A stretch of 64,000 nt of DNA from Membranipora membranacea (GCA_914767715.1 OU612067.1:26076162-26140161); one strand, 5' to 3'. Counted from the stretch's first letter, positions 55,301 to 64,000 are shown. Program-made: numbers and translations. Notes: generated by a model not told the origin, from the letters alone.

Positions 55301-58300
55301 GAATAAAACAACTTGGAACATTGAACTAGCTTGTCAACCAGAAACCAGCAATCAGAGTTACCTGAATCTGAAAAAGGATTTACCAGGGGTTGCTTGCCCT
55401 CAGGGAAGGTTGTTGAGGGCTGGAGACCTGGCCGCCATTCTTTTGAGAACTCTGGTAGTAATACCATCTTGTACGGGTGCCTATTTGACTTTCAGGGATA
55501 TTAGGTGTTTCTGTACGCCCTAAGGGGCAATGATGTTTTCAGGCATCTTGGAGGCGAGTGTGAGGTATTGCTATGGGATGGGGTCTGAATGATGTGAGAA
55601 TACTGACGTGAATTGTTTATTTTGAACTTCTGCCTTGCCTGCCAGTCAAATATGCCAAAAATATGTTGAGCTATTTCTCTTGACTGGTTATCCTCATCAG
55701 TAAACATTCTGTGGACATACTCCGGATGTTGTTCCCTCATTTTCATTCCTCATTTTTGACCACTTGCCCGCAGGTGATACAATTAACCTTTATTTACTTA
55801 CTTACTTACTTTACTAAATAAGGCCGCTGTGCCTTTTACACCTCTTTTTCAATCTGTTCATCTTCAATCTCATGGAGTTGCTTGTCAATCCAGGGATGCG
55901 AATCTCTGCGTCATTACTGCTTCTGGGGCACATAGATGTCCATGCCTTGAGATTCGTGACAACAAGGGTGTTTTTCTGTCAGGAGGAGAGGCTATAAGAT
56001 GGACTGTGTTAAACCGTAATTGCCAAGTATGTCTCTGAATTTGGTATGTAGGGTTGGTATGTGGAGCCAGATGTAAGTGTCATATTTGACCAATCGAAGC
56101 TATAAACTCGAGTAGGCCATCTTGTTTCTGTTATATTAAAGCATTCTGAAATTGATTCGCCTCAACTCAAGCCTGGTAATGTGAAGGTACGTAATTTTTG
56201 CTACAATATTTGTGGAATTTCTGTGGCGGGGATCCAACATCAGAAGATAAAATATAGTGGTTGTGGTCTGAGAAAACTACCTGGCGTTATTCGGGGCCTT
56301 AGATATCCTATCTTCTCAAATAAACTCCTTTGTGATTATTCGGAACCAACAGTGATGCCATAACCTTTCCATCAGCGGTGTAAGGAAGATGAAAAGATAG
56401 TTGGGACATTAAACTGGAAAGCGAGTCATACATCTATCCATCATTCAGTGAGTGCCCCAGGTTTTTCCATGACCATTCCTTGTGCACAACAGGAATTCTA
56501 AATTTTCGGCAGCAAAAAAACAAATCTTCTTGGTGTAATGAACCCAAAAATGACCAAAAGTGTAATTGATTGAATTTCCTACTTGAGGCCCAGTTCTAGA
56601 CTGATGAAGCTATTATATGGCCAATTTTGATCAAAATGTGGTGCGTTTTTTTTATCCTGTAACTGTATGCCTGATTGTTAATGCAATAGACATGTGCTTT
56701 CCCTCTGTGCAGCCTACGATGAGATTATGAATCAATTAGTCTCCAAATGAACCTCCATCCATCTTGATGACTTGCAATTACTTTTCTAACAGCTTTATTC
56801 CCTGTACAATACGGGACCTGAAACTAACCAAGGACTAAACAAGGCCAATACACCAATGTAGGATGGGTAACGGTTACTGCTCTTAACCTGACGACCCTAC
56901 CCACGTGATGGTAAAACGGAAAAAATGTTATTCTATTAGGTAGGCTAAACCTATGTCCAACAATAAAGGCACGACTTTTCTGCCAGCTAGGTATCTAGAG
57001 TGATGTTGTCTTGATTTCAGTGATTTAAGTTGATGAAAGTAAAGCTTGGTCACAAAATTTTGTCTGAATTGGTTTTTGAGACATAACACGTCTTAAATGT
57101 ACCGTTGAGAATCATATGTTACAAAAGGAGAAGAAAATCTAAATAAATTTGTGGGTAGTAAAAAACAGGTTAATTGTGTCTGAAAATGAGTTAAAATTAT
57201 ATGATAATGTTCAGAGTGTCTCTAGCTCGGATTTCTGTTAATTTAAACCTTTTTTAAAACAGCTAAACACTTAGAATTTGGAACAATGACACACAATACG
57301 ATCATGATCGTATAGCGGTTACGTCAATTCACTCCATTAATAAAGGGGCATACTCTGATTGAATTCATTATAATTCCCAAATGATCAGAGATAGATGAAT
57401 AAATTTTTCAGTTATCATTCTCTAGACACTTATAAAAATTTCTGCTGATTCAGTTTATCTGACAAGCCCATAGATAATTGAAAAAAAACCTTTCAAGATG
57501 ACAAACACAAAAAATTAATGTAATGTCATGACGTTGCGCTATTGGCAGCACATCAACAATCTGGGTAAATGATTTTTAATTCTTATGCAAAGCTAATGGA
57601 ATATATACTTTTTTATTGGCATCAAAAGTCATCTCATTCGAAATGTTTTGCACTCAGTGCCAGAAAACAATTTTTTTTATAACAAAAAAAGAGAAACAGA
57701 AGGGAAATAATATCATCAATGATGTTGGTCAAGTCGATAATATATGGTTGAAAAGTAAAGTTTTGAATGAACTGAACTTTTCTTTAGATCTCAAATGTCA
57801 CGGTAAAGAATTGTATGTAGCAGAAACTTTGTATCTTAGATTGTCTGTATGATATAAAAGTAAATGTTTATCACGAAAATTGAACTTGGTAGTGTTTTTA
57901 AATCCTCTATATATAAATGGAGGTGTTAAAAAATTGTTTATCTCATGCGCAAAAAGTGAAGTGAAATAACAAACAAGCTTAGGAAGAGGTAGGAGTTGTA
58001 ATGATTGTGTAATGGATTCGGTTGAAATGAGATAATACGGGATGTAATGCACATTGGCGATAATGCGTAAAGCCCGTTTTTGCAACAAAAATAATCTATT
58101 GAGGGCTTTATTGCAGGACAAGTTGCCAATGATATGGATACAATATATAAGGTGACAATAGATAAACTGGAAGTAAAATGTGCGGGCACTTGCTATATCC
58201 AAGAAGTATCTCAAATTTTGAAGTAGGTAAACATTCCGTTGTACCTTTTTATATACATACTCTAGAGTCTAGATGATCCTGCCATATAAGCGAGTCATTC

Positions 58301-61300
58301 AACACAAAACCCAGAAGCCTTGTAGTTCTCTGTCTGTTTAGTTTTTCATGCCCTATGTACAGTTCCAGGTCATAAAGCGGATCTGAGATATTAAGTAGCA
58401 TGTAATGAGATTTCTGAACATTTATAACCATCCGGTTACGATTGCACCAATCCAAAATGCCACTTAAATCTTCAGATGCCTTTGCCTTTAGTTTCTGAAG
58501 GTTTTTATTAGATGACAGGAACACTGTATCATCAGCATATGCATATGATGATGAGTCTGATTTTGATGAAGTTAATAAATCATTTATGAAGATGAGAAAC
58601 AAAGTTGGTGCTAGGATTGAACCTTGAGGGACCCCTATTGTGATAGGCAATCTACAAGATTCAATATTATTGAGTTTAACAAACTGCCTTCTGTCTGTCA
58701 GAAAGGTGTCTAGAAGTTTTAACATATTTCCTCCGATGCCGCAAGCCTTCAACTTATTGTGTAGTAAAACATGGGATACACAGTCAAATGCCTTTTTAAA
58801 ATCCAGAAAAAGTAATGTCATAACATTTCCATTAATTTTCTCCACCAAAGAGTCTGAAATAATTTTAAATAAACTGTCTGAACAAGAATGGCCTTTTCTA
58901 AATCCACATTGAAGCTCATGGATGATTTTGTTCTTAGTGAGATATTCTTGCAGATGGTGATTTATGTGTTTCTCAAATATTTTTGAAAGAACAGGCAAGA
59001 CTGAAATTGGCCTATAATTTGATGGGTTATTTATATCCCCAGATTTATGTATTGGTGAAACTCGAGCTAGTTTCCATGTTGAAGGGAACTGTCCTTTGCT
59101 TAAAACCCTGTTAAACATATCGGTGACAATATCCACAATATAAGGCCAATCAAGTTTCAACATCTTCACTGTAATTCTGTCAGGTCCTGTACTTTTACTA
59201 TCAGGAATGTGGAACAATATTCTTGTACATGTGAAAGGGGTGAATTGTGGTATGTCTGTCAAATTATGTTTGGATACGGGAAATGTCATCTCATCTGTTA
59301 CAACAAGGTTCTTTGTGATTGATTTTGCAATGGATGTGAAATGGCTGTTAAATTGGTCTGCACTCAAATTTGTCGCAGGGAAAGTCTCCTTCTTTTTATT
59401 CTTTAATACATCCCAAACAGGTTTTGTATTACCTTTAGACTCTTTAATAGTATTAGAAATAGCTCTTTTCTTCTTTTGTCTGATCATATTAGTGACATAA
59501 TTTCGCTGTTTTTTATATCCTTCCCAATCACCGTTTTGTTTGAGTTGATCTCTGATTTTGATGTTCATTTTTACCTCATCATCCAACCATTTTGGAAGAT
59601 TATGCGTTCTTACAAAAAGAGTCTTCTCAAACACGAGTTTTGATATAAGATGATTCAAATGGCTATAGAACTTCTCAAACATTGAGTCTATTGATCTTTC
59701 ATACAGTAAGTAACCAAAATTTTCCCTTGAGAATGTGTTAAAAATGTTTTGAGGTGTTGCAAATGAATAATCCAAAAATGTTACCTTACATCTTTGTCTA
59801 GATATTTTAACATTTCTATCAATCTCTCTTGAAGCTACTATCATGAAATGATCACTCAGTGAATATTTGATGACACCAGATTTAGCAATATTGTCACTTT
59901 TACTTGAATAGATGTGGTCAATTAGTGTCCTTGATGAATTAGCTATGCGAGTGGGTTCAGATATAAGTTGATTCAACAGTAGTGGAGAGGTAACATTATC
60001 TAACCACCTGTTTTTCGAAGTTGGATTCAGCAAATCAATATTGAAATCACCAAATATTATAATTTCATCGTTCAAACCATAACAACGCTCGACAAACTCT
60101 GAAAAGTCTGTGTTCCATGATGCTTTTGATTGGGGAGGTCTATATAAGTATGTGACCAAAAAACTCTTTTGGCTTCTGGGTCTGACCTTGACTGTTATAC
60201 TCTCATCCATGTAAAGATCTAAATTTTCCAGATGTTCAATGACCAGTGAATCATGGACATAGCAGAGTAATCCCCCACCATTGTTACAGAGCCTATCCCT
60301 TCTTATCATCGTATATCCTGGTACCTCATATAGGCAGCTGTCATCATTATCATTCAAAAATGTTTCAGCCAAACACAGTATACTAAATTTGTGATCACTA
60401 AGAATTAAACGAACCTCTTCCAGTTTGCTTGCCAATCCACGGATATTAAGATATGCGCTATGAAAATTCATTGCCATCATAGAAGTTATTCAAAATGGCA
60501 TTTAAGTTTAAGTGAGTCTAAAATCATGCCTTGACTGAGGACCTTGTTGTATTGGTCCTGAGTGTCAAACTTTACTTCAAAGATGCGCATTTTCTTTTCC
60601 CCTTTGTAAATCTTTATAGCTGAAGAGTTGGGGAAATTCTGTGATATCTCTTTTATTACAAGTTCATCATCAGCATCGATAGGAATGCCTCTCAGCATAC
60701 CAGTGTTGACTTTTGCTGATTCTGGATTGATTGTCTTTCTTACTTGCGAATTTTCAAATAGTGATGTATTCCAAGTGTTTATCAACTTTGTCACTGTCTT
60801 TTCATCGCGAATGGGCAGCATAATTTTTGGAGCTTCTGTCTTGAAGTTGTAGGTCGTTATGTTTTCTATGATTGTTGGGCCGAAAACTATATCCAGAGTA
60901 TATAACAAACTATATCAGGAAACTATATCCAGAGTATTAGCTCTAAATATTGAAAAATTTAATCACAAGTTAAAGATATGTTTTGAAAGGGTGATTATGG
61001 AAAAAGTTGTCCTCCCTGATTAACATGAGTGAAATTCCATAAAACCCCCCTTGTGATTCCTGTTCTGAGGGTGGAATATAAAAATATAACACTTATACTC
61101 AATAATGTGTGAAACTCAGCTTTTCCACTTTTAACATGGATTTTGACCCCGGGATCCCCGACTATAAAGAGAAGAGACAGCCGCTTAAAATCAGAACGGC
61201 AATTCGTGAAGACCAATGAGCATGAACATTGATAATTCCATTGAAGAATCTGTCCTATCAAATAAGGGTGGCCATTTATTGTAGGCCAGACACATATGAT

Positions 61301-62923
61301 GTCTGGTAATCTATACTTACATAACTTGTCATTGAACTTTGCGAAGAGATTTCCGAGTGCCAAATGGGATTTCGGCAAACAAAAATTAATAAACACCTTT
61401 AGAACAAAAAATCGAAAAAGACGAAATCTGAAACTGAATCTCATGAAGATGAGAGGAGTTAAGAAATTTAGTGTATGAATTCAAAGCATCCAATTTTGGG
61501 AGATACAGCAGAAACTCATTTAAAACAACTTAGAGGGGTTCAATTACTTGTAATGACAGGTATTCTAAAAGTGAATCTTAGTGACCATAAAACTCTTTGT
61601 TTTCAAAAGACAACCTTTACAAAAAAGGGATAAAGAGGCACATTGCAGAGAGATGATTAATTCATGCCTTCTTGTTTACAAGAAAAGGCAAAGCTGTCAT
61701 CTATTTCTATGAAAATTGTTCCACATGCGCACTGTACTCGCTGTCTACCGGGGGCCCTTGGGCTCTTCGCCAGCTTCACTAGGATTAAGGCTGAAGATCT
61801 GCCCACTCTCCTCTAGAACTCACATTGTATTGGTGAAATTAATACTGATTGAATGCAAAATATTATTTACAATAATTAATTATTGTGGGGCTATGGCTAA
61901 GTGGGAAAATCACTTGATTGGATGACGGGAGGTGGGAAAATGACATCGAGAAGTTTTCCTAACTATAAACTAACTAGAAATGCAGGGGTGTATACTAAGA
62001 GATGTAATAGAGATATAAATAAAATCTGGCTTCACCGGGATTTGAACTCAGGCCTCTCGCGCAAAGCCATCTAATCCGGGTGTTTAAATATAATGATGTA
62101 GTGGGTATAAGTAGTAATAAATAGAAAAGTTAACCTCATAGTAATGGTGTTACTCCTCCTTTGTCACTATGGTCTAAGAACCAATTTGGCTTCACCAAGA
62201 ATTAACCTTGGGCCTCTTGCGCTGTGATCGAGCGCACTAGCCACTCAGCCACGCCTACCCACTGGAGCTCACAGATTTAAATTGAATATGAATTGGAAAA
62301 GTAAGCTGTTGTGTAATTTTGTTAAAATTTTCTGTTTTTCAAGCTTTTATGGCAGAGATCAGGCAAAAAAAGTGTAAAATATATTATATGCACACCCTCA
62401 CCTGGTTTTACTATAAATTAGTGGTTGAAGACAGGGCTTTGATTTGGCCATTTCTTCTATTTTTTAAAAAACATGTTTTGAAAAAGTGTTATGAGGCACT
62501 GGATATGGGTCTCTTTTATTTTATATACATATACATTTATCATAAACACAAAACTTAAAATTTGTGGACAAGTTACCCAAAGTTGTACTTAACTGTGAAG
62601 TGGTTCAGTTACAAAGTTGAATATTTAGGAGCTAGCCTGCAATAATTATGCAAGAACCAAAATTAAATCTTACAGCCTTCTAATATGAAAATGCAGAAAT
62701 AAATTTACCCTTTTATGATCTTTTTTATGCAAAATAAAATTTATATTGATCATCAGACTGAGAATAGCAGGTACAGACTCACCACTCAGGTAGGTTTTCA
62801 AGACCACAGAACCTCACATGTAACTCTCTCAGTGATCTCAGCTCACACAGCCACTCAGGTAATGTGTGTGGAGATGTATTACCTGATACATCTAATACCT
62901 CCAGCTGAGTCAGTGACCTGATA
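37355..62923 (-). CDS. LRR-ROC-COR-caspase fusion protein gene, 5' end beyond the window
   Basis: Exons on the minus strand: LRR modules 62,783-62,923 and 48,284-48,424 (others in between are decayed); ROC-COR 40,665-42,607; 40,295-40,369; 39,929-40,110; caspase 39,514-39,675, 39,152-39,389, 38,753-38,920, 38,114-38,223, 37,653-37,884; last exon 37,355-37,452 ending TAG. All phases agree from 48,424 to the stop, and every splice site is GT-AG. LRRs would sense a ligand or partner, ROC-COR is a GTPase and dimerisation switch as in LRRK/Roco proteins, and the caspase domain would be the output. Caspase His (TGHGDEG) and Cys (QACAG) are present. No death or CARD domain is seen in the visible part. 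The nearest known layouts are Roco proteins with kinase outputs and caspases with death-fold prodomains; this combination is unusual to my knowledge. A cytosolic role in cell death or immunity is inferred. Confidence 0.85.
37555..37560 (-). terminator. Possible alternative polyadenylation signal of the caspase gene
   Basis: AATAAA on the minus strand lies in the last intron. If the donor at 37,647-37,652 is not used, translation stops at TGA 37,630-37,632 and this signal follows about 70 bases later. A shorter C-terminus is possible. Confidence 0.3.
37653..39675 (-). CDS. Caspase (C14) domain exons of the fusion gene
   Basis: Five exons encode a full caspase fold. The p20 start is EVYQMTEVRGRALVVSNKHG with the pocket Arg in RRGSEHDYKNIRVMLDKLEF. 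The catalytic His is in VLVLTGHGDEG and the catalytic Cys in IVIVQACAG. A linker rich in Asp follows (QVDNSNQDVTSH and CDYEVDSGNQD). The p10 part reads ISVADLLILQPTFD, LAPRHPLLGSTLIRAVV and VAQMPKIVCNFTKRRKLYLL. The usual QACRG is QACAG here. The EVD-S in the linker looks like a caspase self-cleavage site (inference). Length and order match animal caspases, not metacaspases. Confidence 0.85.
38435..38730 (+). mobile_element. tRNA-derived SINE, family 2, in a caspase-gene intron
   Basis: A tRNA-like head with an A box in TGGTCTGATGGTTAAGGGTG and B box GGTTCAAAACCC (38,487-38,498) is followed by an unrelated body of about 220 bp. It is antisense to the host gene, in the intron between exons 38,753-38,920 and 38,114-38,223. 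The minus-strand open frame across it is chance. Confidence 0.7.
40665..42607 (-). CDS. ROC-COR GTPase exon with a terminal LRR
   Basis: One 1,943-bp exon. The first 50 residues close the LRR array (LSNLHTLAIGYNSSLTTLPE). A ROC GTPase follows, with P-loop GKSEAGKT (exon residues 81-88), DFGGQ as switch motif (135-139) and THSD as the G4 motif (204-207). COR follows (for example LRIDLFLNGLPAPHYIYYLI) with a Cys-rich tail (FYCSHCLMTNQE). ROC proteins typically use the THxD form. All nucleotide-binding residues I can identify are present, so the switch looks functional. Confidence 0.9.
42870..47593. mobile_element. 4.7-kb hAT-like foldback element with 8-bp target duplication
   Basis: The ends are TAGTGTTGGGC and, inverted, TAGTGATGGGC. 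The flanks are GTGTCAAG (42,862-42,869) and GTGTCAAA (47,594-47,601). Ends of this kind with an 8-bp duplication indicate the hAT superfamily. Subterminal CGAGTTCGAG-type repeats occur at both ends. The interior is a nest of inverted repeats: about 42,955-43,500 against 46,560-47,285, and about 44,580-44,985 against 45,070-45,480, around a centre near 45,030. No transposase frame is present. It sits in the intron between the ROC-COR exon and the LRR exon at 48,284. Confidence 0.7.
48284..48424 (-). CDS. Intact 141-bp LRR exon of the caspase-fusion gene
   Basis: It reads SLTQLELLDVSGN, then LPGWLCELRSLRELRVVGCD and LKQLPE, two LRRs of about 23 residues. The splice acceptor is TTACAG and the donor GTGAGT. 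Both ends split a codon after its second base, matching the next exon (42,607) and its sister modules. Confidence 0.85.
49281..50066 (-). pseudogene. LRR exon split in two by a retroposon
   Basis: Halves are 49,281-49,384 and 50,024-50,066, each ending in the duplicated ACCTGA. Removing the insertion and one duplicate leaves exactly 141 bp, the size of intact sister exons. Both splice signals (TTACAG, GTGAGT) survive, but the insertion separates them. Since flanking modules have symmetric phases, skipping this exon would keep the protein in frame. Confidence 0.85.
49385..50023 (+). mobile_element. Second copy of the AACCT-tailed retroposon, with nested MITE
   Basis: Homologous to 163-862 plus the palindromic element. 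The body runs to about 49,693 with AATAAA, about five AACCT units follow, then the MITE-like segment (49,720-50,010) and more AACCT units. The target duplication is ACCTGA. Confidence 0.7.
50157..50395. repeat. Degenerate minisatellite-like block, second copy
   Basis: Matches 3,300-3,545. The unit resembles CATTTTTCCACCAAGACATT. It belongs to the segmental duplication that also carries the split LRR exon. Confidence 0.5.
51578..53134. mobile_element. Composite insertion in the left arm, with direct repeats
   Basis: The insertion limits are set by comparison with the uninterrupted right arm. Inside, about 51,722-51,800 and 52,571-52,650 are direct repeats (CTGTTTATTCACYCTACACA, then AGAAAATGTTATATAAAAC). 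52,650-53,133 has a TATATAAATGAG box and repeated GTTGAGTTTTAC-like motifs, suggestive of a long terminal repeat, but termini are not clear. A LINE fragment lies between. Confidence 0.4.
52105..52479 (-). pseudogene. LINE reverse-transcriptase C-terminal fragment
   Basis: The open frame reads NLYYTFFYPHLIHGVEFWGH and ILLLQKSALRVILKIHPRGH, the conserved region just after the RT domain in CR1/L2/Jockey-group LINEs. No RT core accompanies it, so this is a truncated relic. Confidence 0.7.
53760..55330 (-). pseudogene. Degenerate LINE reverse transcriptase with several frameshifts
   Basis: Fragments in order: SSMADVISVVPLGSVIESTL and VRLFADD (about 55,060-55,240, RT motifs with FADD), HQDLQDVLQTLS (about 54,400-54,450), KYLGVTFNSKLTW (about 54,240-54,290), RLEAVQRRAA (about 54,030-54,060). 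They lie in different frames with stops between them. The catalytic box FADD is recognisable, but the element is dead. Confidence 0.65.
57798..58214 (-). pseudogene. ORF2 C-terminal part, out of frame with the main ORF2
   Basis: It reads FYFQFIYCHLIYCIHIIGNL and LFLLQKRALRIIANVHY, the segment that follows the RT core in these LINEs. It continues the upstream ORF2 after a small disruption near 58,240-58,260, where a TATATA run and a CTAGAG duplication occur. Confidence 0.8.
58249..60480 (-). CDS. LINE ORF2: AP endonuclease and reverse transcriptase
   Basis: 743 residues. The AP-endonuclease covers about 1-230, with LNIRGLASKL, LCLAETFL (catalytic Glu), IIIFGDFNIDLL and SDHFMIV. The reverse transcriptase covers about 430-690, with YRPISVLPVLSKIFEKH, LLFLDFKKAFDCVSH, GVPQGSILAPTLFLIFINDL and AYADDTVF (YADD box). 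It nicks target DNA and copies its RNA there. The frame ends prematurely (TAA after SRVCI); the true C-terminus follows in another frame. The start is an internal ATG pair just after ORF1 ends. Confidence 0.9.
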   Translation of the reverse strand: MMAMNFHSAYLNIRGLASKLEEVRLILSDHKFSILCLAETFLNDNDDSCLYEVPGYTMIRRDRLCNNGGGLLCYVHDSLVIEHLENLDLYMDESITVKVRPRSQKSFLVTYLYRPPQSKASWNTDFSEFVERCYGLNDEIIIFGDFNIDLLNPTSKNRWLDNVTSPLLLNQLISEPTRIANSSRTLIDHIYSSKSDNIAKSGVIKYSLSDHFMIVASREIDRNVKISRQRCKVTFLDYSFATPQNIFNTFSRENFGYLLYERSIDSMFEKFYSHLNHLISKLVFEKTLFVRTHNLPKWLDDEVKMNIKIRDQLKQNGDWEGYKKQRNYVTNMIRQKKKRAISNTIKESKGNTKPVWDVLKNKKKETFPATNLSADQFNSHFTSIAKSITKNLVVTDEMTFPVSKHNLTDIPQFTPFTCTRILFHIPDSKSTGPDRITVKMLKLDWPYIVDIVTDMFNRVLSKGQFPSTWKLARVSPIHKSGDINNPSNYRPISVLPVLSKIFEKHINHHLQEYLTKNKIIHELQCGFRKGHSCSDSLFKIISDSLVEKINGNVMTLLFLDFKKAFDCVSHVLLHNKLKACGIGGNMLKLLDTFLTDRRQFVKLNNIESCRLPITIGVPQGSILAPTLFLIFINDLLTSSKSDSSSYAYADDTVFLSSNKNLQKLKAKASEDLSGILDWCNRNRMVINVQKSHYMLLNISDPLYDLELYIGHEKLNRQRTTRLLGFVLNDSLIWQDHLDSRVCI
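60486..60911 (-). pseudogene. LINE ORF1, C-terminal part only
   Basis: About 140 residues in the frame that stops 6 bases before ORF2. It has an RRM-like sequence (MLRGIPIDADDELVIKEI, then MRIFEVKFDTQDQYNKVLSQ) of the kind found in ORF1 RNA-binding proteins of these elements. The 5' end is lost at the insertion border, where ACTATATCCAGAGTAT also occurs twice. Confidence 0.65.
61165..62300. repeat. Segmentally duplicated block, right-hand copy
   Basis: It continues the target sequence after the 10.1-kb element and is closely related to 1,885-2,600 and 4,200-5,250. It contains repeat fragments with tRNA-like parts at 62,030-62,080 and 62,187-62,254. No coding exon. Confidence 0.65.
62187..62254 (-). 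repeat. tRNA-like sequence, probably a SINE head
   Basis: The minus strand reads GCGTGGCTGAGTGGCTAGTG, an A-box region like tRNA-Ser/Leu, then CGCTCGATCACAGCG and a B-box-like GGTTAATTC. The B box is degenerate and acceptor ends do not pair well, so a repeat fragment is more likely than an active tRNA gene. A truncated relative is at about 2,563-2,600. Confidence 0.5.
62783..62923 (-). CDS. Intact 141-bp LRR exon, probably of the caspase-fusion gene
   Basis: It reads SLTQLEVLDVSGNTSPHTLP, then EWLCELRSLRELHVRFCG and LENLPE. Acceptor TTACAG, donor GTGAGT, same symmetric phase as 48,284-48,424 and 5,928-6,068. Flanking sequence to 64,000 repeats that at 48,240-49,500, so it arose by segmental duplication. 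Assignment to the gene at 37-48 kb requires splicing over about 14 kb of mobile DNA. Confidence 0.7.
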
Positions 62924-63801
62924 CTGTAATATATACATGTATATATATAAAAATACATCATGTGAGATGAGGAGCAGGATCCACCCCATTTCTTCTATCT
63001 CATTTTCGCACCAGGCTGTTAGATAGTCACGGCTGAACAACATTAGTAATTATTCTTGAGACATATAATTGTTAGTCTGCATCCGTACTATGCAGCCTTA
63101 CAATAAGTCATAGCTGGCAGGAAGGCAACCTATTTTTTCATCACTTTATTTTTTAAGTTATTTATGTATTTATTTTATGTATTCATTTTATTTTATGTAG
63201 TTATTTTAAGTTATTTATGTGATTATTTAAGTTATTTAAGCCATTTATGTCACATCATGAAAAACATTAGTAATAATGAATTGTTGCTGACACAAAAAGT
63301 ATATATTTATATAGAAGTTAATATTTCAAAAAATTGAGGACTACGGATTGCAAATATCTTTTATCAGTGACAATGCCGTAGTAAATAATAGACTGAGATT
63401 AAGAGATACAGACTCAATGTCAAACAACTAGCTATGATGGAATTTTCTACACTTGATTACTACATCAGTTATCAATGGAGGATTTTAATTTTATATTTGA
63501 ATCCTAAAATCTAAAACTCAGACGGAAGTTTGGCAAATTCCAATGTGAAAGCTAATTTATTGGAATGTAGGGATAAAAGATAATATAGTTATCGTTATCA
63601 ACGTAAGACATTATTCTTACTTAAACTTGACCGATTTCTCAAGTCTGAATCCTTATAACACAGCCTTTTGATAATGTATCGCTGGTAAAAGAAAACCTGT
63701 TTATTCACTTTAGCTTAGTTATTTATATTTCACAGCCTCTTCAAAGGTAAGGATTATTGAAGAAAAACAAAATATGAATTGACGCGACGTGACAGCCTCA
63801 C

Positions 63802-63883
63802 CACTCAGGTAGCTGTCTGAGATCCTCGGTGCTCTCAGCTCACACAGCCACACAGGTGATGTGTGTAGAGCTTTATTACCTGA
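63802..63883 (-). pseudogene. Third split LRR exon half, with a frame-shifting deletion
   Basis: Homologous to 49,281-49,384 but lacks 22 bp in the second LRR, which destroys the frame. It ends at the same ACCTGA insertion point. Confidence 0.75.
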
Positions 63884-64000
63884 GGATTATGCTAATTGAC
63901 TTGAAATTTTAGAGCTGCCTACTCTATGTGATTTTATTTCTGAGATGTCTAAAACTGTTTTTAACAATATTGCGTCCAATGAAGACCATCCTCTTTTTAG
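63884..64000 (+). mobile_element. Third copy of the AACCT-tailed retroposon, cut by the window edge
   Basis: GGATTATGCTAATTGACTTG onward matches 163-280 and 49,385-49,500. The tail lies beyond the window. Confidence 0.7.

Larger units (their letters stand above)
57600..60912 (-). mobile_element. 5'-truncated non-LTR retrotransposon (CR1/L2/Jockey-like)
   Basis: It is inserted in the right inverted arm of the 10.1-kb element; the uninterrupted left arm fixes both ends to within a few bases. It carries the last part of ORF1 (to 60,486), an almost complete ORF2 (58,249-60,480) and a frame-shifted ORF2 tail (57,798-58,214). The 3' end is short and A/T-rich. The good state of ORF2 indicates a recent insertion. 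Confidence 0.8.
51033..61164. mobile_element. 10.1-kb DNA element with long terminal inverted repeats and TAA duplication
   Basis: The ends are TAGTCGGGGATCCCGAGATC and its inverse near 61,164, flanked by TAA on both sides. The inverted arms pair 51,033-51,577 plus 53,135-53,470 (left) with 57,000-57,599 plus 60,913-61,164 (right), about 860 bp each. The left arm is opened by about 1.55 kb and the right arm by a LINE. Uninterrupted target sites occur in the duplicated blocks at about 1,880 and 4,175. A 3-bp TWA-type duplication recalls PIF/Harbinger, but no transposase was recognised; the interior holds LINE debris. It sits in an intron of the LRR-caspase gene. Confidence 0.7.

Noticed and set aside
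62187-62254. Functional tRNA gene
   Set aside because: The B box is degenerate and the acceptor stem does not pair; it lies inside a duplicated repeat block. The same reasoning applies to 14,417, 26,141 and 38,435.

Overview
The window is eukaryotic and animal. It is AT-rich with long stretches of mobile DNA, and its genes have many small exons with GT-AG introns. It contains clear orthologs of two animal genes, TENT4 (PAPD5/7) and ANKLE1, plus an unusual caspase-bearing receptor-like gene. An early-branching animal such as a demosponge fits best, but that placement is inference. Nearly every recognised coding exon lies on the minus strand.

Layout. (1) 1-7,160: 5' end of a minus-strand leucine-rich-repeat (LRR) gene running off the left edge, inside blocks of segmental duplication. 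One LRR exon is split by a retroposon that ends in a long (AACCT)n array. (2) 7,161-20,730: mostly non-coding, with foldback elements, a tRNA-derived SINE, minisatellites and one plus-strand TTF-type zinc-finger exon at 18,763-18,942. (3) 20,733-27,573: ANKLE1-like gene (ankyrin repeats, LEM domain, GIY-YIG nuclease). (4) 28,272-33,698: TENT4-like poly(A) polymerase. Both genes contain one in-frame stop codon in a conserved exon, and both lack exons where they face each other, so this pair may be decaying. (5) 37,355-64,000: a minus-strand gene encoding LRRs, a ROC GTPase, a COR domain and a complete caspase domain in one splice-compatible chain. Its introns hold a 4.7-kb hAT-like foldback element (42,870-47,593) and a 10.1-kb terminal-inverted-repeat element (51,033-61,164), itself invaded by non-LTR retrotransposons.

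How the genes work together. The LRR exons are 141-bp modules with identical phase at both ends, so any number can be added, lost or skipped without a frameshift. In the right-hand gene they feed a GTPase switch (ROC-COR) and then a protease (caspase with His and Cys present). That layout resembles a sensor-switch-executioner protein of innate immunity or cell death. The left gene supplies what may be the usual N-terminus of this family. TENT4 (RNA tailing) and ANKLE1 (branched-DNA nuclease) are unrelated housekeeping-type genes between the two.

Limits. Splice sites were read by eye from GT-AG signals, frame agreement and family conservation, without transcripts. Names rest on recognised motifs, not on searches.
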